The position numbers and the translations under genes were made by a program. DNA of 64,000 nucleotides from Mesaphorura yosii (taxonomy: Eukaryota > Arthropoda > Collembola > Poduromorpha > Tullbergiidae). The stretch is from assembly GCA_009869945.1 (NCBI GenBank), contig WIXG01000311.1:1-64000 (forward strand), read 5' to 3'. The notes beneath the pieces were generated by a model that searched no databases, was not told where the DNA came from, and saw only the letters and a program-made list of their open reading frames with translations. Of this stretch, positions 50,471 to 64,000 are shown in pieces; within the stretch, counting starts at the first letter, position 1; each line of letters begins with the position of its first letter.

Positions 50471-53400
50471 TAAGTGTTGTTATGACTCAGGAAACTCAGG
50501 CTTCCCCAATTGATGATCTCGGAAGGGTGAGGCAATGATTCTGCTAAATTTTCACGTGGTACCTGAAAATAAGCAAGACCATAAACTTAATTTTTATTAG
50601 AAAAATTAGTTTTAACAGGAATCATTGTCTTCGTGATGCGCGTATTGCAGGAAAAACACCAAAATATTGCTCTGAACCCTGAGCACAGGAGACAGGAAGT
50701 TCCGTGAAAATTAAGCGCACATATAAGTCAATGGACAGCGGACACTCTACTCTACTCTCGCATGTTTATGCGACTGTATATGAGCTTAATCAACGACACA
50801 CGTGTTGCGTGTCTCAGCATGCAACTTCGCATAATTGAAGTTCCAAATTAAGTTCTCACAACTAGACAAATTCTTCGACTGCCCACTCAAGTTTTGTATA
50901 AGCTTCCCTTTCATAGAAATTTCACTTTTTGTTCGTGGAATTTCAAAATGTTCGGTTCATGAATCTCATAATTATTCTCGAGAAGCCAGTGTCATTGCTC
51001 ATCATCGTTTTGTCTTCCAAACACACTTGCAAGTTCAACGCCGCGCCTTCGAATACTTCTTATTTCAATGACTTTTCCTTTGTTCTCACGTTATTATTTC
51101 ATAATTCAGCAACACATTTCTCAAATTAGCTACAAATTTGCTTCATGTGTGGCACGACAGAGCCTGGCTTGCCTTCACATACAAACATTAATAAACTCGT
51201 TCCCTTTTACGTTGACAGACGATGTCGGTGGATGAGATTGTATGCGCTATCAGACGCAGACAACCAGCATGGTGTTGCTGACTTGCCGTTTTCCGTCGGT
51301 TCCTGTGAAAGGAAGTGGCAAATGAGTGTCAGCATGGAACCTTTCGCGCACCTTCGCACCTGTCTCACTCCAGCGCTGTGAAATTAATATTCTGAAATTC
51401 TGCCCCACGAGAAATTAATATTCAGGTGGGTCAACCGCCTGAAATTGATGTACAACAAATTAGCGAGGGCATTAAAAGAACTCATACGGAAAATTGGCTC
51501 GTTGGGTGGCTCAATGTGAACTCTAAAATTGAACTCTGAAGAGGTCATTACACAACTGAATCTTTGGTCAATGTAGTTTAATTGACACGGTTCACCACAA
51601 CCACAGCGAATCGGCTTTCAACCTTTGAGCATGGATTGAGTTTGGTTAAGATCAAATGCAAAAGTCATTGCCTGAAGAAGTGGTGTGGGCTCTGCTTGCA
51701 TTGTTGAGATTGTTACGAACAAAGAGAACTTTACGCATTACTCCAAGTGCGACGCAATCTGGGGAATGAAGAGTGAATGTTCCTCCGCAAAAACTTCTCA
51801 CACGCTCGTGAGGAGGGCGCAAGCGTGTGCAACAATGAAACGCATTGTAGCCATCAGCGTTCAGCGATGGGAGAAAGGCATTGCATGCTGCACTGTTTGT
51901 GCTTGACAGGCATGTTGCGTTTTGTGATACAAAAATATCTGCATTTAGTGCAGTGGTTAGCTGAATACTGTGATGTTTACATGCTGAAGGGGCCATAACT
52001 GGCCGACGTGTGACATTCCGTCTGAAGTTCATGCTAACACGTATGTGGGCTTGAGAGCATAATGGAAAGTTAATTGCATAAGGGATTAACACTCAATAAT
52101 TATGATTTTTTCAATTAGCACTTAAAAACGAGTAATCGATATTATGGTACTTTAATGACAGCATTCGCACAAGGCGCATTTTGTGTAGCGTACGTGTCGT
52201 CTACCCCTCTCATTACATCAAATGTCCATCACGCCAATTTTCTGTGAGAAAAATTGTATTTAGCATATAATCTGGGATGAATGCTTACAGTGAGCGCTCG
52301 ATTACATTTTTCTCCATTAGGAATAGTAAGGTACCCGACAAAGCTGTAATTGAGAATTTTCAGAACGCGTCAAGTCAAATCCTCTCTCTGTATAGAAATT
52401 AGAGCACATAATTCGTAAAGTCGCCCAAGCGATCAATGCCCAAATAATTCACCAGTTCATCATCGTGAATTCCAAATATTTTCCAACTTTCATAATTATG
52501 AAATTCTTGATTTCGAGCTCATTTTATTTTTCTTTCTATTTTATACAAAATCCAAGTAATATTTGTCAAGAGATTTGTGGCAAACTGACCGTATCGACCA
52601 CAGCATGTACTAATGCACAGTCGTCAAGAAGTATGAGACGAGCCCGAGTCTCTGTCAGAAACAATGGCACGAGATTCCGTGATCATAAAATTATAGTAAT
52701 GATGCGATCGATAACAATGGGAATTGGATATGCAATCAATAATAATAACTCATTTGTCATTCACACAATATTAATAACCTCAGTCAATGCAATATTCACG
52801 CAACGCGAAGCGTTTCACATGTTTCGTTATTATGCGAATAGTCCCTTTCTTTCTTAACCCCGCTAGTAGTATGCAAAGGTCCTCACGAATTTGGCAGAGA
52901 CTCTCTTCATTCATCTAATAACCCAATTTTTTGTGTTTAGCCTAAGACAAAATCGACAAAATGAATCATTTCAATTTCATAAAACCATGTTCGATGTTTC
53001 CGAGTGTCTTCAAGTATTTAATGTACTTTCTGACCAAGTCGTCCCACGTGCGCGCGAACGACTCACAGAAATGATTCGCACTGATTCTCCAAGTCAAATA
53101 TAATAAATTATGCATCATGGCAATTTCTTGGCTTTCTGTTGTTGGAAGGACAATGGATCACGCTCTTGCGTTTCACAAGTACGATAATTATTCTGCGATG
53201 AATTGCAGTTCAAAATGTTACATTATTTTCGATAATTCATGCTTTTCTTCTCGCGCGTCCACAACGCCACAGTCCACGACGCTGCCTTGCATAAAGAGCG
53301 TGTGCAGTGCGTATAATCAACCAAGTTTATGTCATTCATTCCACGCTCCATCATTATCAGCAGCATTGTTATTACTCTACTTGCAAATTTATGACTTATG

Positions 53401-56400
53401 CTTAATTCAACCAAAACCTCACTTCACTCCGCGTCGTGTCCGTGGTACGCCAGATTTCGATACGCGAAGCCTCGAGCTCAAATTCGACGTTGATGAGATG
53501 AATTGTGTTTGCAATGCAGACCGATTTATAAAATTACTCTAGTTGGCTGTCGCGTTGCTGTGCGTGGCTCGCATGGTTTTCAGAATTACTACCAAAAAAG
53601 AGCTAATCCCCAGATTAGAAAGTGAAATGTAGATCAATGTTGATTTGTGGAGAGATTTAAAGCAAATAATCAACAAGAAGACGAGTTTTTGAGCATTTTT
53701 TTGAATCCTTTGTGCGGCCGTTATATCGTGAGAATGAGAATGTCATTCAAAGAATTGGAACCATTTTTTGTCAATCAAATTCTTTTGACTGACGCAGTAA
53801 CCACAGGTTGGGCACAATGAGCGTAAGGACACGTTCTTGAGAACTGCTGCCATTATAAAATTGTGCGTAGTGCACGCGTGTTTACATTCACCGACCAAAT
53901 CTGTTGCGAAATCAAGCAAATTCACAGACGATTTGAGTGCTCACTGGAGACAGAATGGAAAATCAGATTAATGAGGGCTTATTTACACTTTCCCTCTAAT
54001 ACGAAAATTACCAAGTTGTACAATCGTATCGTAGTTGTGATAAGCACGGGCTACGCACGAGCCCACATGCGTCAAACTCTAATTAAGCAACAAGCTTCAA
54101 CGGTGGTCGGAAATTACCAAATATCAAATTTACGCAGGCAAATTGCAATTCTGGCACTGTCATCTCATCATTTTTACGATATCGTCTTTAATCTGACTAA
54201 TTATAAACTCGTTACTCGGTTTAAGCAATGCGAGCCGCAATCAAATATGCTAATCTGATTCGTCCCATTTGACTTTTTATTTATAGCCATAGCCATGACT
54301 CTTACAGCCGTTCATAGTCCTTTCCATCGAAATCAAGTCTTGTGTTGGATAATTCGTAAAGTACAAGCTTCGTGGAGTCCAAAAAAGGCAAGATTAAATG
54401 CGCGTATTAAGTAACTGGCAATTGGCATTACATGACGAATGAATGAATAATGAATGGCAGTGGCGATCTATTTCTAGAATGCATCTGTCGCAATTCCTTT
54501 TCAGCCATTAAATTGTCTCTTAAGAAACATTGGACCCCACCATTTCGTATTTTTGCGAACGTGTTTATTTATTGCGCTCATTACGACGATACACAGGAGT
54601 GAAATAAATGGCTGGGTTTGGCAATCCTCGGCGCTCGGTCGCATTATCATCAGCATGTGCCGCATTCAAATTGAAAATGAGAGCAAGTTCTGAATGGAAA
54701 TGAATAGAAGTCTTCGTCTCACATCAAATTGCTGAGCGTAAGTGCAGCAACACGACCATAAAAGTCATTACTCAGTTCAGTGGGTATGCAACTTGTTTGC
54801 ATTGTCTGCAGCGGGGAAGATATGTCATTGATGTGTGAATGATGGGAGCTCAAGTACTTCATTGTTCTGCCAATGCAATGGACATGGGGAACAAGTGCTT
54901 TGCCATTCTTTGAACGGAGAGCGTTCATGTGTGTCCACCTGCAAATGTAGATTTTGTTCGGAAACCAGCAAACTGTAAATTATTAATTAAACGCTGATCT
55001 GGTTGCATGCTGGTGGCTTGGTGAGTAATTAATGCTAAATGCTAAATGCTTTTGACGGAACCCGCAACTACTTGCTGAAAGGTTAAGATGCGCGTGTGAA
55101 CTACTTACTACTGAAGTAGCGGGACAATGACGCGTTAGCTCGCAAGTAGTGCATCCCTGAGAACTGAATCTGCCTCCTAAAAATTAATTAACGTTTTCAA
55201 AAGTAATTTTCATTGAGAAAACCGTGATTTACAAATCCATGTCTGGCTTGTGCATGGGAGTTTTTATTTCTGTCTTGCGCGGTAGTGATGAGAGGAGACG
55301 TGAAAAGGTTTCAAAATGCTATTCTTTTCACGTTCTTATTATCACTTTGTACTCTGTATCCCATGTGCGTGTCTTTGTACTCGTTGTTTGAACCAAGGTG
55401 AGAAATCGTGACAATTTTTTACACTTACACTCACAGCAACGCAATTTGCTCGTTTCAATGAAACCCAGTTTGAAAGAAAAGTGATGTTTCTCACTTTTTT
55501 ACAGTTAGAATTGCTGTACTGACGTGGTTGAACTTTTCAGGCTGAGGTTCAGCTCACGAGATCTGTCTAACACCAAAATTGTGGAGTCATATCCCACAAT
55601 ACGGTACAGGATTACCGAGTCGTTAGCACCTCACGCTGCATTGCTAATAAGGAGGGTCTTGACTGACAATGCCGACATTCCTCGCAAATTTGCATAATGT
55701 ATTACATGTTTACTGTCACCTACGATAAGAAAATCACTTTGCGGTGTTTCGCTGACCAAACTTGAAGAGAGCATTTCTGTACGTATCCAGAATTCAATTA
55801 ACCATGTCGATGTAGAAATTATGGAGTGCAGAGTGGCTTCACGGATGACAAATGATACTTATACTGGGGTCAAACATGACAGCGAATGTTCATGCCGGTA
55901 TCAGAACAGAATCAATCACTTTTATTTTAGATGTCGGATTTTCCATTCGAAATTGTTCCTCAAACTATTTTCCACCCGACCTTTGAAGTCTCCGTCAGAG
56001 AATCAAGTGAATTCAAGAATGCTAAGTTCGAATGTGTTCATCCTGATTTTCACTGCCTTGAGTTATCATTAACGTGCCCGTTTTGTTCCGTTTTACCGTA
56101 CTGATGAAAATTCCTACTTAAATGAGAATAGCTTGCTTCAATTTGGCTTTCCGTCCTTATCCTTATTAAGCACTAAGAATTCTCGTCTTAGAAGAACTTG
56201 ATCCAAATTTTTAAAATGGGTTTTAGGAAGAATTCTTTTGTTGGCAACGAATGAGTTCTTCTCGAGACATCTTTTCATTATTGTTATGTGACGCAATATT
56301 CTGAATAGCAAATTCTCTTTGCGAGCATCTCACGTGTATTTTCGTCGTAGTACAGTGGCCTGGATTCTTATTAACCTGCATTGTCTTGCCTTTTGCCATG

Positions 56401-56920
56401 TACTACCCGACCAGAGTTAACAATACAAACCACAAAAGCATTGTCGACGTAATTACATTTCAATCTCTCAAGGCATTCCCAGGTACAAGAAATTAATAAT
56501 ATTACCGCTACTTGATTATGTAATGAAACGCTTTCGTACGAACAGCGCGGCTCAACGGCTGCAGTTTTCAAGTTTAAAGTAATTTGTTATTGTGACTCGA
56601 GTACGAAGAATGTGTTTTTAATTAAACTTGTCCTTTGAGAGAGGAGTAGAGCATCTGAGCAGCAGCTCTTTCAGAGATCCTTAGTTCTTAATTTGAATTT
56701 CCCATTGTCTTCATGTGCTGATAGCCTGACGCAGAATGAGACTTGAGACACGCTGAAGTGATTCAAGGTCTGGATGCGGTTCATTTTAAAAGAGATTCTC
56801 AATAATTAATTCTGCAGCGCCAGGCGAAAGTCAATATTTTGACTTTATGCACGAATGCGAGTGCGCAACTCTTCATTGATGTTGACCGTACTTATCGTGC
56901 CTTATTGCTTTAATTTTCAG

Positions 56921-58414
56921 GGGCGAAGGAGACATCAACGTCAACATCAGCGAGCCCAAATCTCCACCCTCAACAGCTTTCCCTGCAGCCGCTATTTCTG
57001 TGAAGGACCGTAGCCCCAGCACGGATAGTCGTGAGTCCTCAAAACCAAGTCCCTCTGTCAATTCCTCAATCAGTACGAAAGTCGAACGAAAAGAATCGAC
57101 AAGGCTTGGTTCTGGTGCCACGAAATTCCTACGTTCGTTACGAACCGGTCACCTGGGCTCTTCCAGTAAAGAGTCGCACGTTGAACCGAGTACGAACATT
57201 GTACTCGTGGAACTCAAGCCAAACCCGGCGTCCCACGCGGTTGCCTTGGTGAACGAGCGCGGATTTCATCCACCTGATCGAAGTCAGAGTTTCCAAGAGA
57301 AGAGACTCGGAGTGTCCCTTCTGAGTTCGACAAGTGCGAAGCTGAAGGCACTTGGGCAATCTTCCTCAACGAAGAATAACAATGGAATTTATAGTGCAAT
57401 AAACCCAAACCTGGTGAAAGTGAAACATTCGAGAACCCAAAGCTTTATTTGTACCGGCTCGCAGCAGCAGAACCTCGGCACACCTGTCAACGGTGTACTC
57501 AAGAGAGAGACTTCAAATTACTCCCTGAATCACACAAACATTATCGCACTGAGCAGCAACTCCAACGGCATTAGTTTTTGTCCCGATCCACAACAGCAGC
57601 AATTGCACAGTGGCATCGCTGCAGAGAGCCATTACTCAGCCATAGCCAGTATTAATGCCGGTAGAAAGAATCCGTACGAGACAATTTACGAGAACCTGGA
57701 GATCATTCGTCAGCAGCATGCCAAGCACCATCGCTCGAAGGTGAAATCGTCGAGTTCCTCTTCGTTCAAGGCCTTGGACATTACTGTTGTTGACGCGAGT
57801 ATCAAGACTTCGTCCACCTTTTCGTCCGCCGGCAACATCATGACCATATTTGAAAAGGAGAAGGAACGTCGACTTCCCACCACGCGGAAAATATCAAAGG
57901 ACACTTGCTACTACGAAATCAATTACTCGGACTACATGAACATTGACAGTGCCAATAAGAGCATCGATTCCAGTATCAATGCATCGGAGACTGATGGTCT
58001 GCGGCCACACGACAGAGGAGCAATGAATCCAGGTAGTGTCTACCACGCTAGAAACGCGTCCACTCCCTGCCTCAGCGTCACATTCAGCGTAGCCAGTGAC
58101 AACGTGGGTGGCTCGGAGTACATGTTGGAAAATCAGCGCCACTATTCGACACCGATCCCGAGCTGCTCAATTTCGTCCGGAACTTTGCCTTCCGGAAGTG
58201 GGACCAGCCTCACCAAAACTTCGTCACTGCTGAACAAGCCGAATGCTCTCAGCTCCACGACAGTCTCAGAAAATGGCGTTATCACTGCTCGTAAGCTAAG
58301 ACGAAGCATTTCAGAAGCCCAGCCCGGCTCGACTGCAGAATCCATTTCACTGGCGAAATTTCAACCAAAGGTTGCCAATTCCTCAAAGACCATCTACTCT
58401 TCAGTCAGTAACGG
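56921..58414 (+). CDS. Large exon of a Ser/Tyr-rich scaffold-like protein, unidentified
   Basis: 1494 nt, open throughout, between acceptor TTTAATTTTCAG and donor AACGG/GTAAGT (phase 2 in and out). It encodes 498 residues of low-complexity, Ser/Thr/Asn-rich sequence with a Ser run (KSSSSSSF), a Gln run (QQQQL) and short charged patches. There are no membrane segments and no enzymatic domain. Tyr-centred motifs stand out: NPYETIYENLEII (57669-57707), YYEINYSDYMNI (57909-57944), GIYSAI and TIYSSV. YENL and YMNI match the pY-x-N pattern bound by Grb2-type SH2 domains, and RSQSF, RTQSF, RKIS and RRSIS match basophilic kinase or 14-3-3 sites. These features suggest a signalling adaptor. The open donor shows that the protein continues downstream. 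Confidence 0.88.
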
Positions 58415-61400
58415 GTAAGTCACGTTCATTTGCCGCTTCCGCCAAAATACTACTTCACATTTTGCATTTTGCTTCATGTCAAATGGAATTCGATATTGGT
58501 ACAATAATAGTCCACGCCTAGCTGAACGCAGCCTCACATATCGATAAATATGAATTTCGTTCTCGGCCGAGATTAGTTACGGTCACTCACTCAATTTCAT
58601 TGAAAATATACTTCCCATGCCATAATGCAATGGTTTAATCGTGTGTACGATATATATTGTAGTATTAATTCCTTCCACATGCATTGTGGTGTGCGAACAC
58701 ACCAAGGCGCAAGGCAAAGCACAAGAATGGTGCGAATGTCCTTTGGGGTAGGTTAGACACGCGTGCTTCACGATTTACCCAAGCAATTCGGCCACCGCAG
58801 ATAGATTAATTGGTTTAGCCCTAATTCACTTTTACAAAATTGAGACTGCTTGCATGTGCTGCATTCGAAGGTGACACGTGCACCTACCCATTTCCTAACT
58901 GTTCTCTGAATAGTGGAGTAAAATGCAGCTTCACGTTGTCTTTGACGTCAGAGGGCACAAGCACTAAATCTTAGACGCTGTTTGGCCCGAATCATAATAC
59001 AACTGAGAACGCTCGATAATTTACGACTTCCAGTGCTCGAGACAGCGATTTTTCTCCGTTGCATGTTCTTCCTTAATTTCTGACGGTGACGAATCAATAT
59101 GTTCTATGCAGAATTGTACACCAGTCTCATTTGCTTTCTGGGTTGTCCCTCGTTTATGCATGACCACTCTTTCATTGTGAGTTTTAAAGTGGTCAAAGGT
59201 TGAAGCACCAGGGAATCGTCTCAGTGGGACCAGGCAGCATCTTTCATATTCTGTGAAAGTGACTCATCTCTCGTGCAACAAAAGCCAAGAGAAGTGCATC
59301 ATCGCAATATAAAAGATTTGTTTTGAAGCCCGAACGGGTTAAATCAAATTGTAAAATAGAAAAGTGGAGAGTTAACGCGAGATAAACGGGTACAGATTCT
59401 GATAAAATGGTAATATGGTTTCGGGTAACGCGCAACCTCGCACGCAAGCTCTGCTTAATTGTGTGCTTCTTCAAAACGGATTAATTTCTCCGGGGCAAAT
59501 TCAATTCCAGACATACTGCGAGTACGAGCCTGCATTTCCTTTCTCATCTATCTCGAAGAGTGTTCAGAAGTTACAATAATGTCAGAAAATCGAATCATGA
59601 AATTCTTCAACCCTTTTTGTTTTGTATGAGGCTCAGTCTCGGTCTCGTGTTATATCTCAGTCGTCGATCTTGGACGTCAGTGACAAGATGGCAGTTTTAA
59701 AAAGCTCAGTCTCAAGACGAAGCAACTTGCCTAACGAAATCTGTGCTGCGCATGAGTCTCAGGCACTGTATTTCAATTCTGATTATTGTTATTGTTTACG
59801 CTCATCAAACGTTGAGTCACTTTAGTTCACTAAACTCTGTCTCTGCTGAGATGTCTTTGCATTGACAAAAAATCAGATGAGTGTAACATAAATTGATGAT
59901 TCAGAAGCTGCGACCAGAATTACGTAATGGCAGGATTACTCAACAGCGGAGCGAGCGACTCTCAATAAAAGAAGATACATACAATACCGAGTGACCCTCT
60001 CAAACCAGTCTTTGTCACTGTACTGTGTCTGCATTGTAACTTGAAAATAATGTCGAGTCACAGGTTCCTTTGAATATTCTTTGTTTTTCAAGATTACATA
60101 CATCGGTAGAGAAGAGAGTCAGATTTTGAATAAAATGAGTCGCTTTGAAATTGTTAGATCGGCTCAACACGACATGAGTACGTTTTATATGTGTGTTTGG
60201 GCTGGTTATCAGATTCTGCATCTTCCACGTTCGTCCATTCCAACCCGTGCCCGTCAGTGTGTATGCTAAGATTTACGGATTAAGCTTGAGTCGGAGTTTC
60301 CATGCGAGACCTTGCCATCGGGTGTTTTGATATCTCCCAGATCTCTCTTCCCAGCATCTCGGACGGAGCAGAGAAGCCGAGCCTATATTTTATTTGTTGA
60401 TCCCCTGTTTCGTTATTCAAGTTTAATTTTGTACCTAAGTTGCATCCACGCACAATGATTAAGTGCATCGTTTCTTCTCGGGGTGGGTGAAAAAAGCGTG
60501 AAGGACCCAACAACATCCTGAAGAGAGATCATTTCATTTTGGTGCTGCTTCCCACAGTTTTAATAGCTCTCGCTCCTTGAAATGCAAGCCCTACTCTTAA
60601 TACGCGAATTTTAATTAGTTTTTAACAAAAGGCACGGGACACGAGAGAGGAGGTTCAGCACCAACCAATTTCAATCGAGACCATTTTCCTATTGTGTATT
60701 CGAAAGTCATAAATTATAATTCTGCGTGAAATATTGGTGGTGCTGTTTTCCATTTTGCTCAGACCAACGATAAAAACGAGACCAAAGTAATGCAATTCAA
60801 TTGTCATGGTTTATGTTGAGCAGAGATAAAGGGACGAAGTACCAAAACCATTTCTGATTATATGCTTGTAAAATTGTTCCTTTCACTCCTGAAGTCTCAT
60901 TCTCATTCCGTCTTCAAGTCATAAACATTTTATCACGGCTAAAATTCGGATGTTCTTTATAACTCATCTCGCTCCATTGTGCATCCTTCTCACCTTGTTG
61001 CTCGTTCTCGTCATTATTCACCAGTGTGCTTGCGCTTACGTGCAACAACAATGCATGAAATTGAGAATTTACACAAGGGTGAAATAAGTTGTAATTTTTA
61101 GCATCAGAATTGGAACTCTTTTTACGAGTTCACAGTTTTTGTGCCTGATGCAAGTGGCTCAGCTGCACTTAAATTTGACTCAGGAAAGCCATGAAATTGT
61201 GAACCAAATTTTTTATTGTGCTTGTAAAATAGAGAAATTAGGAAGCGCATTTATGAAAATCAGGAGCGTCCTTGTTAAGACGAATCGTTTCAAACACAGA
61301 GAAACAGCCAAAGTCAAAGCCCAGAGCCAAGTTGTGGCACGCACCTGGGCTGTGTCGACGAGATAATTTTAGGTCTATTCGATGGTCTCATGTTTTCAGG

Positions 61401-64000
61401 TTTTATGGGTCATCGTTTTCATTCTCATGCACTTTGTACAAAGCTCATTTTAAATTCATCATTTATGACTCAGTTTTCTTTCCACAACCTCCAGCATTCA
61501 CATTTCGCCCTCCACTTTCTTGAAGCGTGCCTGTACTGGAATTGAAAACAATTTTTGAAACATGAAATTACTTTTTAGAAAGCTCTCCGTTCACCCTCAA
61601 TTAATTTTGTACATACGACACCTTCGTCAATGTGTTGCGTGTGATTATGGGTTCATTCTGGGAGAAAGAATTGTTGTGCTGTCTGTAGTGTGTTCAGAGG
61701 TGTGATCATTTTCATTTTGTTACACGATGATGTACACCTTCCATCATCATTATCCCGAAATAGGCTCAAGGGACAGGGTCCAGTCCAAACCTTCGGGATA
61801 GGAGAAATGATGAACGACTCGCAGAGTCAGAGTACGAGTTTTGCTTTTAAAAGGATCATTTATTTGTTTGTTGTTGCTGAACAGTGAAAAATCATCCAAA
61901 TTATTATTATTAATTCAGTCCCTGGAGAACGCTTTGTTGGGCAGGTACATCACGAGTTTCACCAGTACCTCACTCACTCTATGATTAGGGAATTCTCAGT
62001 CCTCCTCTGAGACACCACGAATAATCAGCACCAGAAACTGAGTTGCAGCAAGTGATTGTGAAAGGGTGCAGCAGGACTCATAAAGTTTAATAAAAAAAAG
62101 TGGTGCTTCATTTTATGATGATGCTCTCTCATTGTTTCCTTCGTGTTTTTCTTGAACTCTCTTTTTTGAAAATGGTTTGATGAGGATGAGAGAGTTAACT
62201 TGTTAAATTCATTTTTATCTTTCAATTGTGTGCATTGTTGAGAAAACCAGGTGTAAAAATAGCACAAATACAAACCATAATTCCTATATTTATTAGTGGT
62301 GTCCGAACAGCGACGCGCTGCACGAGAGAAGATGAGCATGCTTTTTTCCTGTGCGTACTTTACTTTTCACCTGATCCTCCTTGGCATTCTCACACTTTTA
62401 TAAATGTTAATGTGTGAGGGTGTTGAGCATACTGCTCGACGAAGAAGGGTGGTTTGTGTTTCTGGAATAATTTTCCAAACCAACAATAACAAACACAAAA
62501 TTATATCTACGCACTAACTGGCAGGTATCTAATAAAGAGAAGGGGGTGCGCGAGAAAGAGTAGAAAAAATGAAACGTTTAAGAAGAAATTATACACACCT
62601 TACCGGGCGAAACACACGCATAACTAAGCAATGTACAGAGGCTTTTTAAAAGGAAAGGAAGGAAATGGAAAGGTCAACGCAAGCTAGCATATTTTGCTGC
62701 AATACACTTTACAATACGTGTGGTGTAAATTCCGGGTATAATGATTATTTCGACCGACGTACCCCAATTAAGCATTCCAAAAATATAAGGGAAGCGAGCA
62801 GTCAGTCACATTTCAAGGGGTTTGATTTGACGACAGCGGACAAAACGTGGATTTGAGTTTGATTTTTCAGTTTAAGATGACTATTTGCAATGTTCAGATT
62901 TGAATTGTAACATTTCAGGGATTGTACTTAACTGGATGTGTCTTGCTGGGGACGAAAGAGACTGCGCATTAATGCATTGATGCTTATAAAAATATAATTT
63001 TAATCCTGCTGACTGAAAGGGTTGCACTTCAATCCATTTCTCGTAACCCAGCTTGACTGTACAGTATATTCTCATAGGTAAATCGCAGTGTAGTATTGAA
63101 GATTTTATGTAGGATCTTTAGCCACACACCACCACACATTTGCCTTGATAAAGTAAGGCAAGTACTTCATCTTCACACCACGCAGCACTGAATACTGCAC
63201 GAGATGTTACATTGTATGCTGCACCGTATTTATCAACATTATTTATTTATCATGATAGCACGAACGTACGATTTGATTCTTGCAGTCACTGCACTGATTC
63301 AGTACTTGAACGACTACGCTGAGATCGAAACGTGCAGAAGATTTTGTTCTGTTCCGGTGTTCGTATTACTTTGTCCAACCAACTAGAACAACATTAGCCA
63401 GCTAAATACCTGAGAACATTTTGCGGTGGTGGACGAACGGACGCACTCAAATTTTTCATGTAAACATTCGCAGCGCAGTGGACATTTTTCATTACCATAA
63501 GTGAAGTGCCACTGAACGCTGAGCAAAACACAACAAAGAACCGCGGTGCGGAGACCTCAATCCATTGTTGGAAACAAGAAGCCGACCTTTCTTTGCCTTC
63601 AACGTTTAATAGAATTGTTTTTCAAGCAAAATTTATTTATAATTTCATGCGGTCAAAGTAAAACGGTTCCTATGCATTGAATTCATGGCAGTACGCATGC
63701 GTATACAACATATTCATGTGCTGATACGGATAAAATACGCACACCTTGTGAGTTAATGGAGTTATAACAATGTAACAGTTCATGATATGCGACAGTCCCT
63801 TCCTTGTTGCGACTTTGATGTGAATACTTCTGGCTCATTTCAACAATCAGAGTGTCTCGTGACAAAGTGACAATTTGAGGTGAGTGCTGAGTGTTTGGGA
63901 ACGAACTCCGTTCATACATATTTCAGTTTTGACCATGCACGGTTGACGTTTTGGCATGTAGTGCTGTGCATGTGCAATTAATTAAGTCGGTGTCACACTC
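58415..64000 (+). other. Downstream intron of the scaffold gene and unassigned sequence
   Basis: It begins GTAAGT. No clear following exon was found, so the next one probably lies beyond the window. The only phase-compatible candidate noted is at 60355-60400. Other open frames (59622-59825, 61139-61366, 62665-62856) lack domains and fitting splice sites. A long A-run with AATAAA occurs near 62085. Confidence 0.5.
60355..60400 (+). CDS. Possible short alternative terminal coding exon of the scaffold gene
   Basis: A very pyrimidine-rich acceptor (ATCTCTCTTCCCAG) is followed by one base that completes the codon left open at 58414, then ISDGAEKPSLYFIC and TGA at 60398-60400. Phase and acceptor are good, but 14 codons are easily met by chance and no nearby polyadenylation signal was seen. 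Confidence 0.22.

Larger units (their letters stand above)
43423..56920 (+). other. Intron 2 of the scaffold gene (about 13.5 kb, inferred)
   Basis: It begins GTAAGT and ends TTTAATTTTCAG. It contains a retrotransposon remnant (about 47.7-48.2 kb), a possible minus-strand exon (44665-44892) and a possible plus-strand exon (50241-50470). The remaining open frames, including 51652-52092 minus (146 codons), show no domain or splice support. Confidence 0.45.

Noticed and set aside
51652..52092. 146-codon minus-strand open frame
   Set aside because: Composition is mixed without any motif, there is no promoter or splice context, and other frames are nearly as open. Probably chance.
57894..58345. 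Minus-strand open frames opposite the scaffold exon
   Set aside because: Shadows of the plus-strand coding exon, which has clear splice boundaries and coding composition.
59622..59825. Ser/Arg-rich frame considered as the next exon of the scaffold gene
   Set aside because: The available acceptor gives phase 0, while the preceding donor needs phase 2. No suitable donor follows.

Overview
This is eukaryotic, animal-type nuclear DNA. It is AT-rich, has spliced genes with GT-AG introns ranging from about 64 bp to over 10 kb, and shows no operons or bacterial-type signals. The best anchor is a complete bestrophin gene whose channel domain matches animal bestrophins almost residue for residue in its key motifs. 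The compact 60-80 bp introns next to kilobase introns, and the long Ser-rich tail of the channel, suggest an invertebrate, most likely an arthropod. The species cannot be named from the sequence.

Layout. Positions 1-1658 are upstream and 5' leader sequence. Positions 1659-11478 (+) hold the bestrophin gene: ten coding exons, 1097 codons, every splice phase consistent, and an AATAAA signal at 11617. Positions 11.6-34.9 kb are gene-poor, with only scattered short open stretches next to splice-like sites (15.8, 16.4-16.9, 20.4, 21.3 and 32.1 kb). None is identified.

From 34.9 kb a second plus-strand gene can be assembled from three pieces that fit by splice phase: a 50-nt first coding exon (34893-34942), a 114-nt exon (43309-43422) and a 1494-nt exon (56921-58414). 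It encodes the N-terminal part of a Ser/Tyr-rich, probably disordered, scaffold-like protein that I do not recognise. The gene very likely continues past the window.

Its large introns hold mobile DNA. At 37532-38286 there is a short element with terminal inverted repeats of about 70 bp (68/70 identical by eye). It carries two divergent small open frames, one of which resembles a cysteine-rich PSI-like segment followed by a membrane helix and a basic tail. At about 47.7-48.2 kb there is an internally deleted non-LTR retrotransposon with a (TACA)n tail. A possible minus-strand exon lies at 44665-44892 and a possible plus-strand exon at 50241-50470.

The two main genes share orientation but no visible function: one is a calcium-gated anion channel, the other looks like a phosphotyrosine and phosphoserine scaffold. 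The most novel-looking items are the inverted-repeat element with a PSI-TM-like open frame, the 12-copy R-[KR]-x-S repeat tail on the bestrophin, and the internally deleted LINE.
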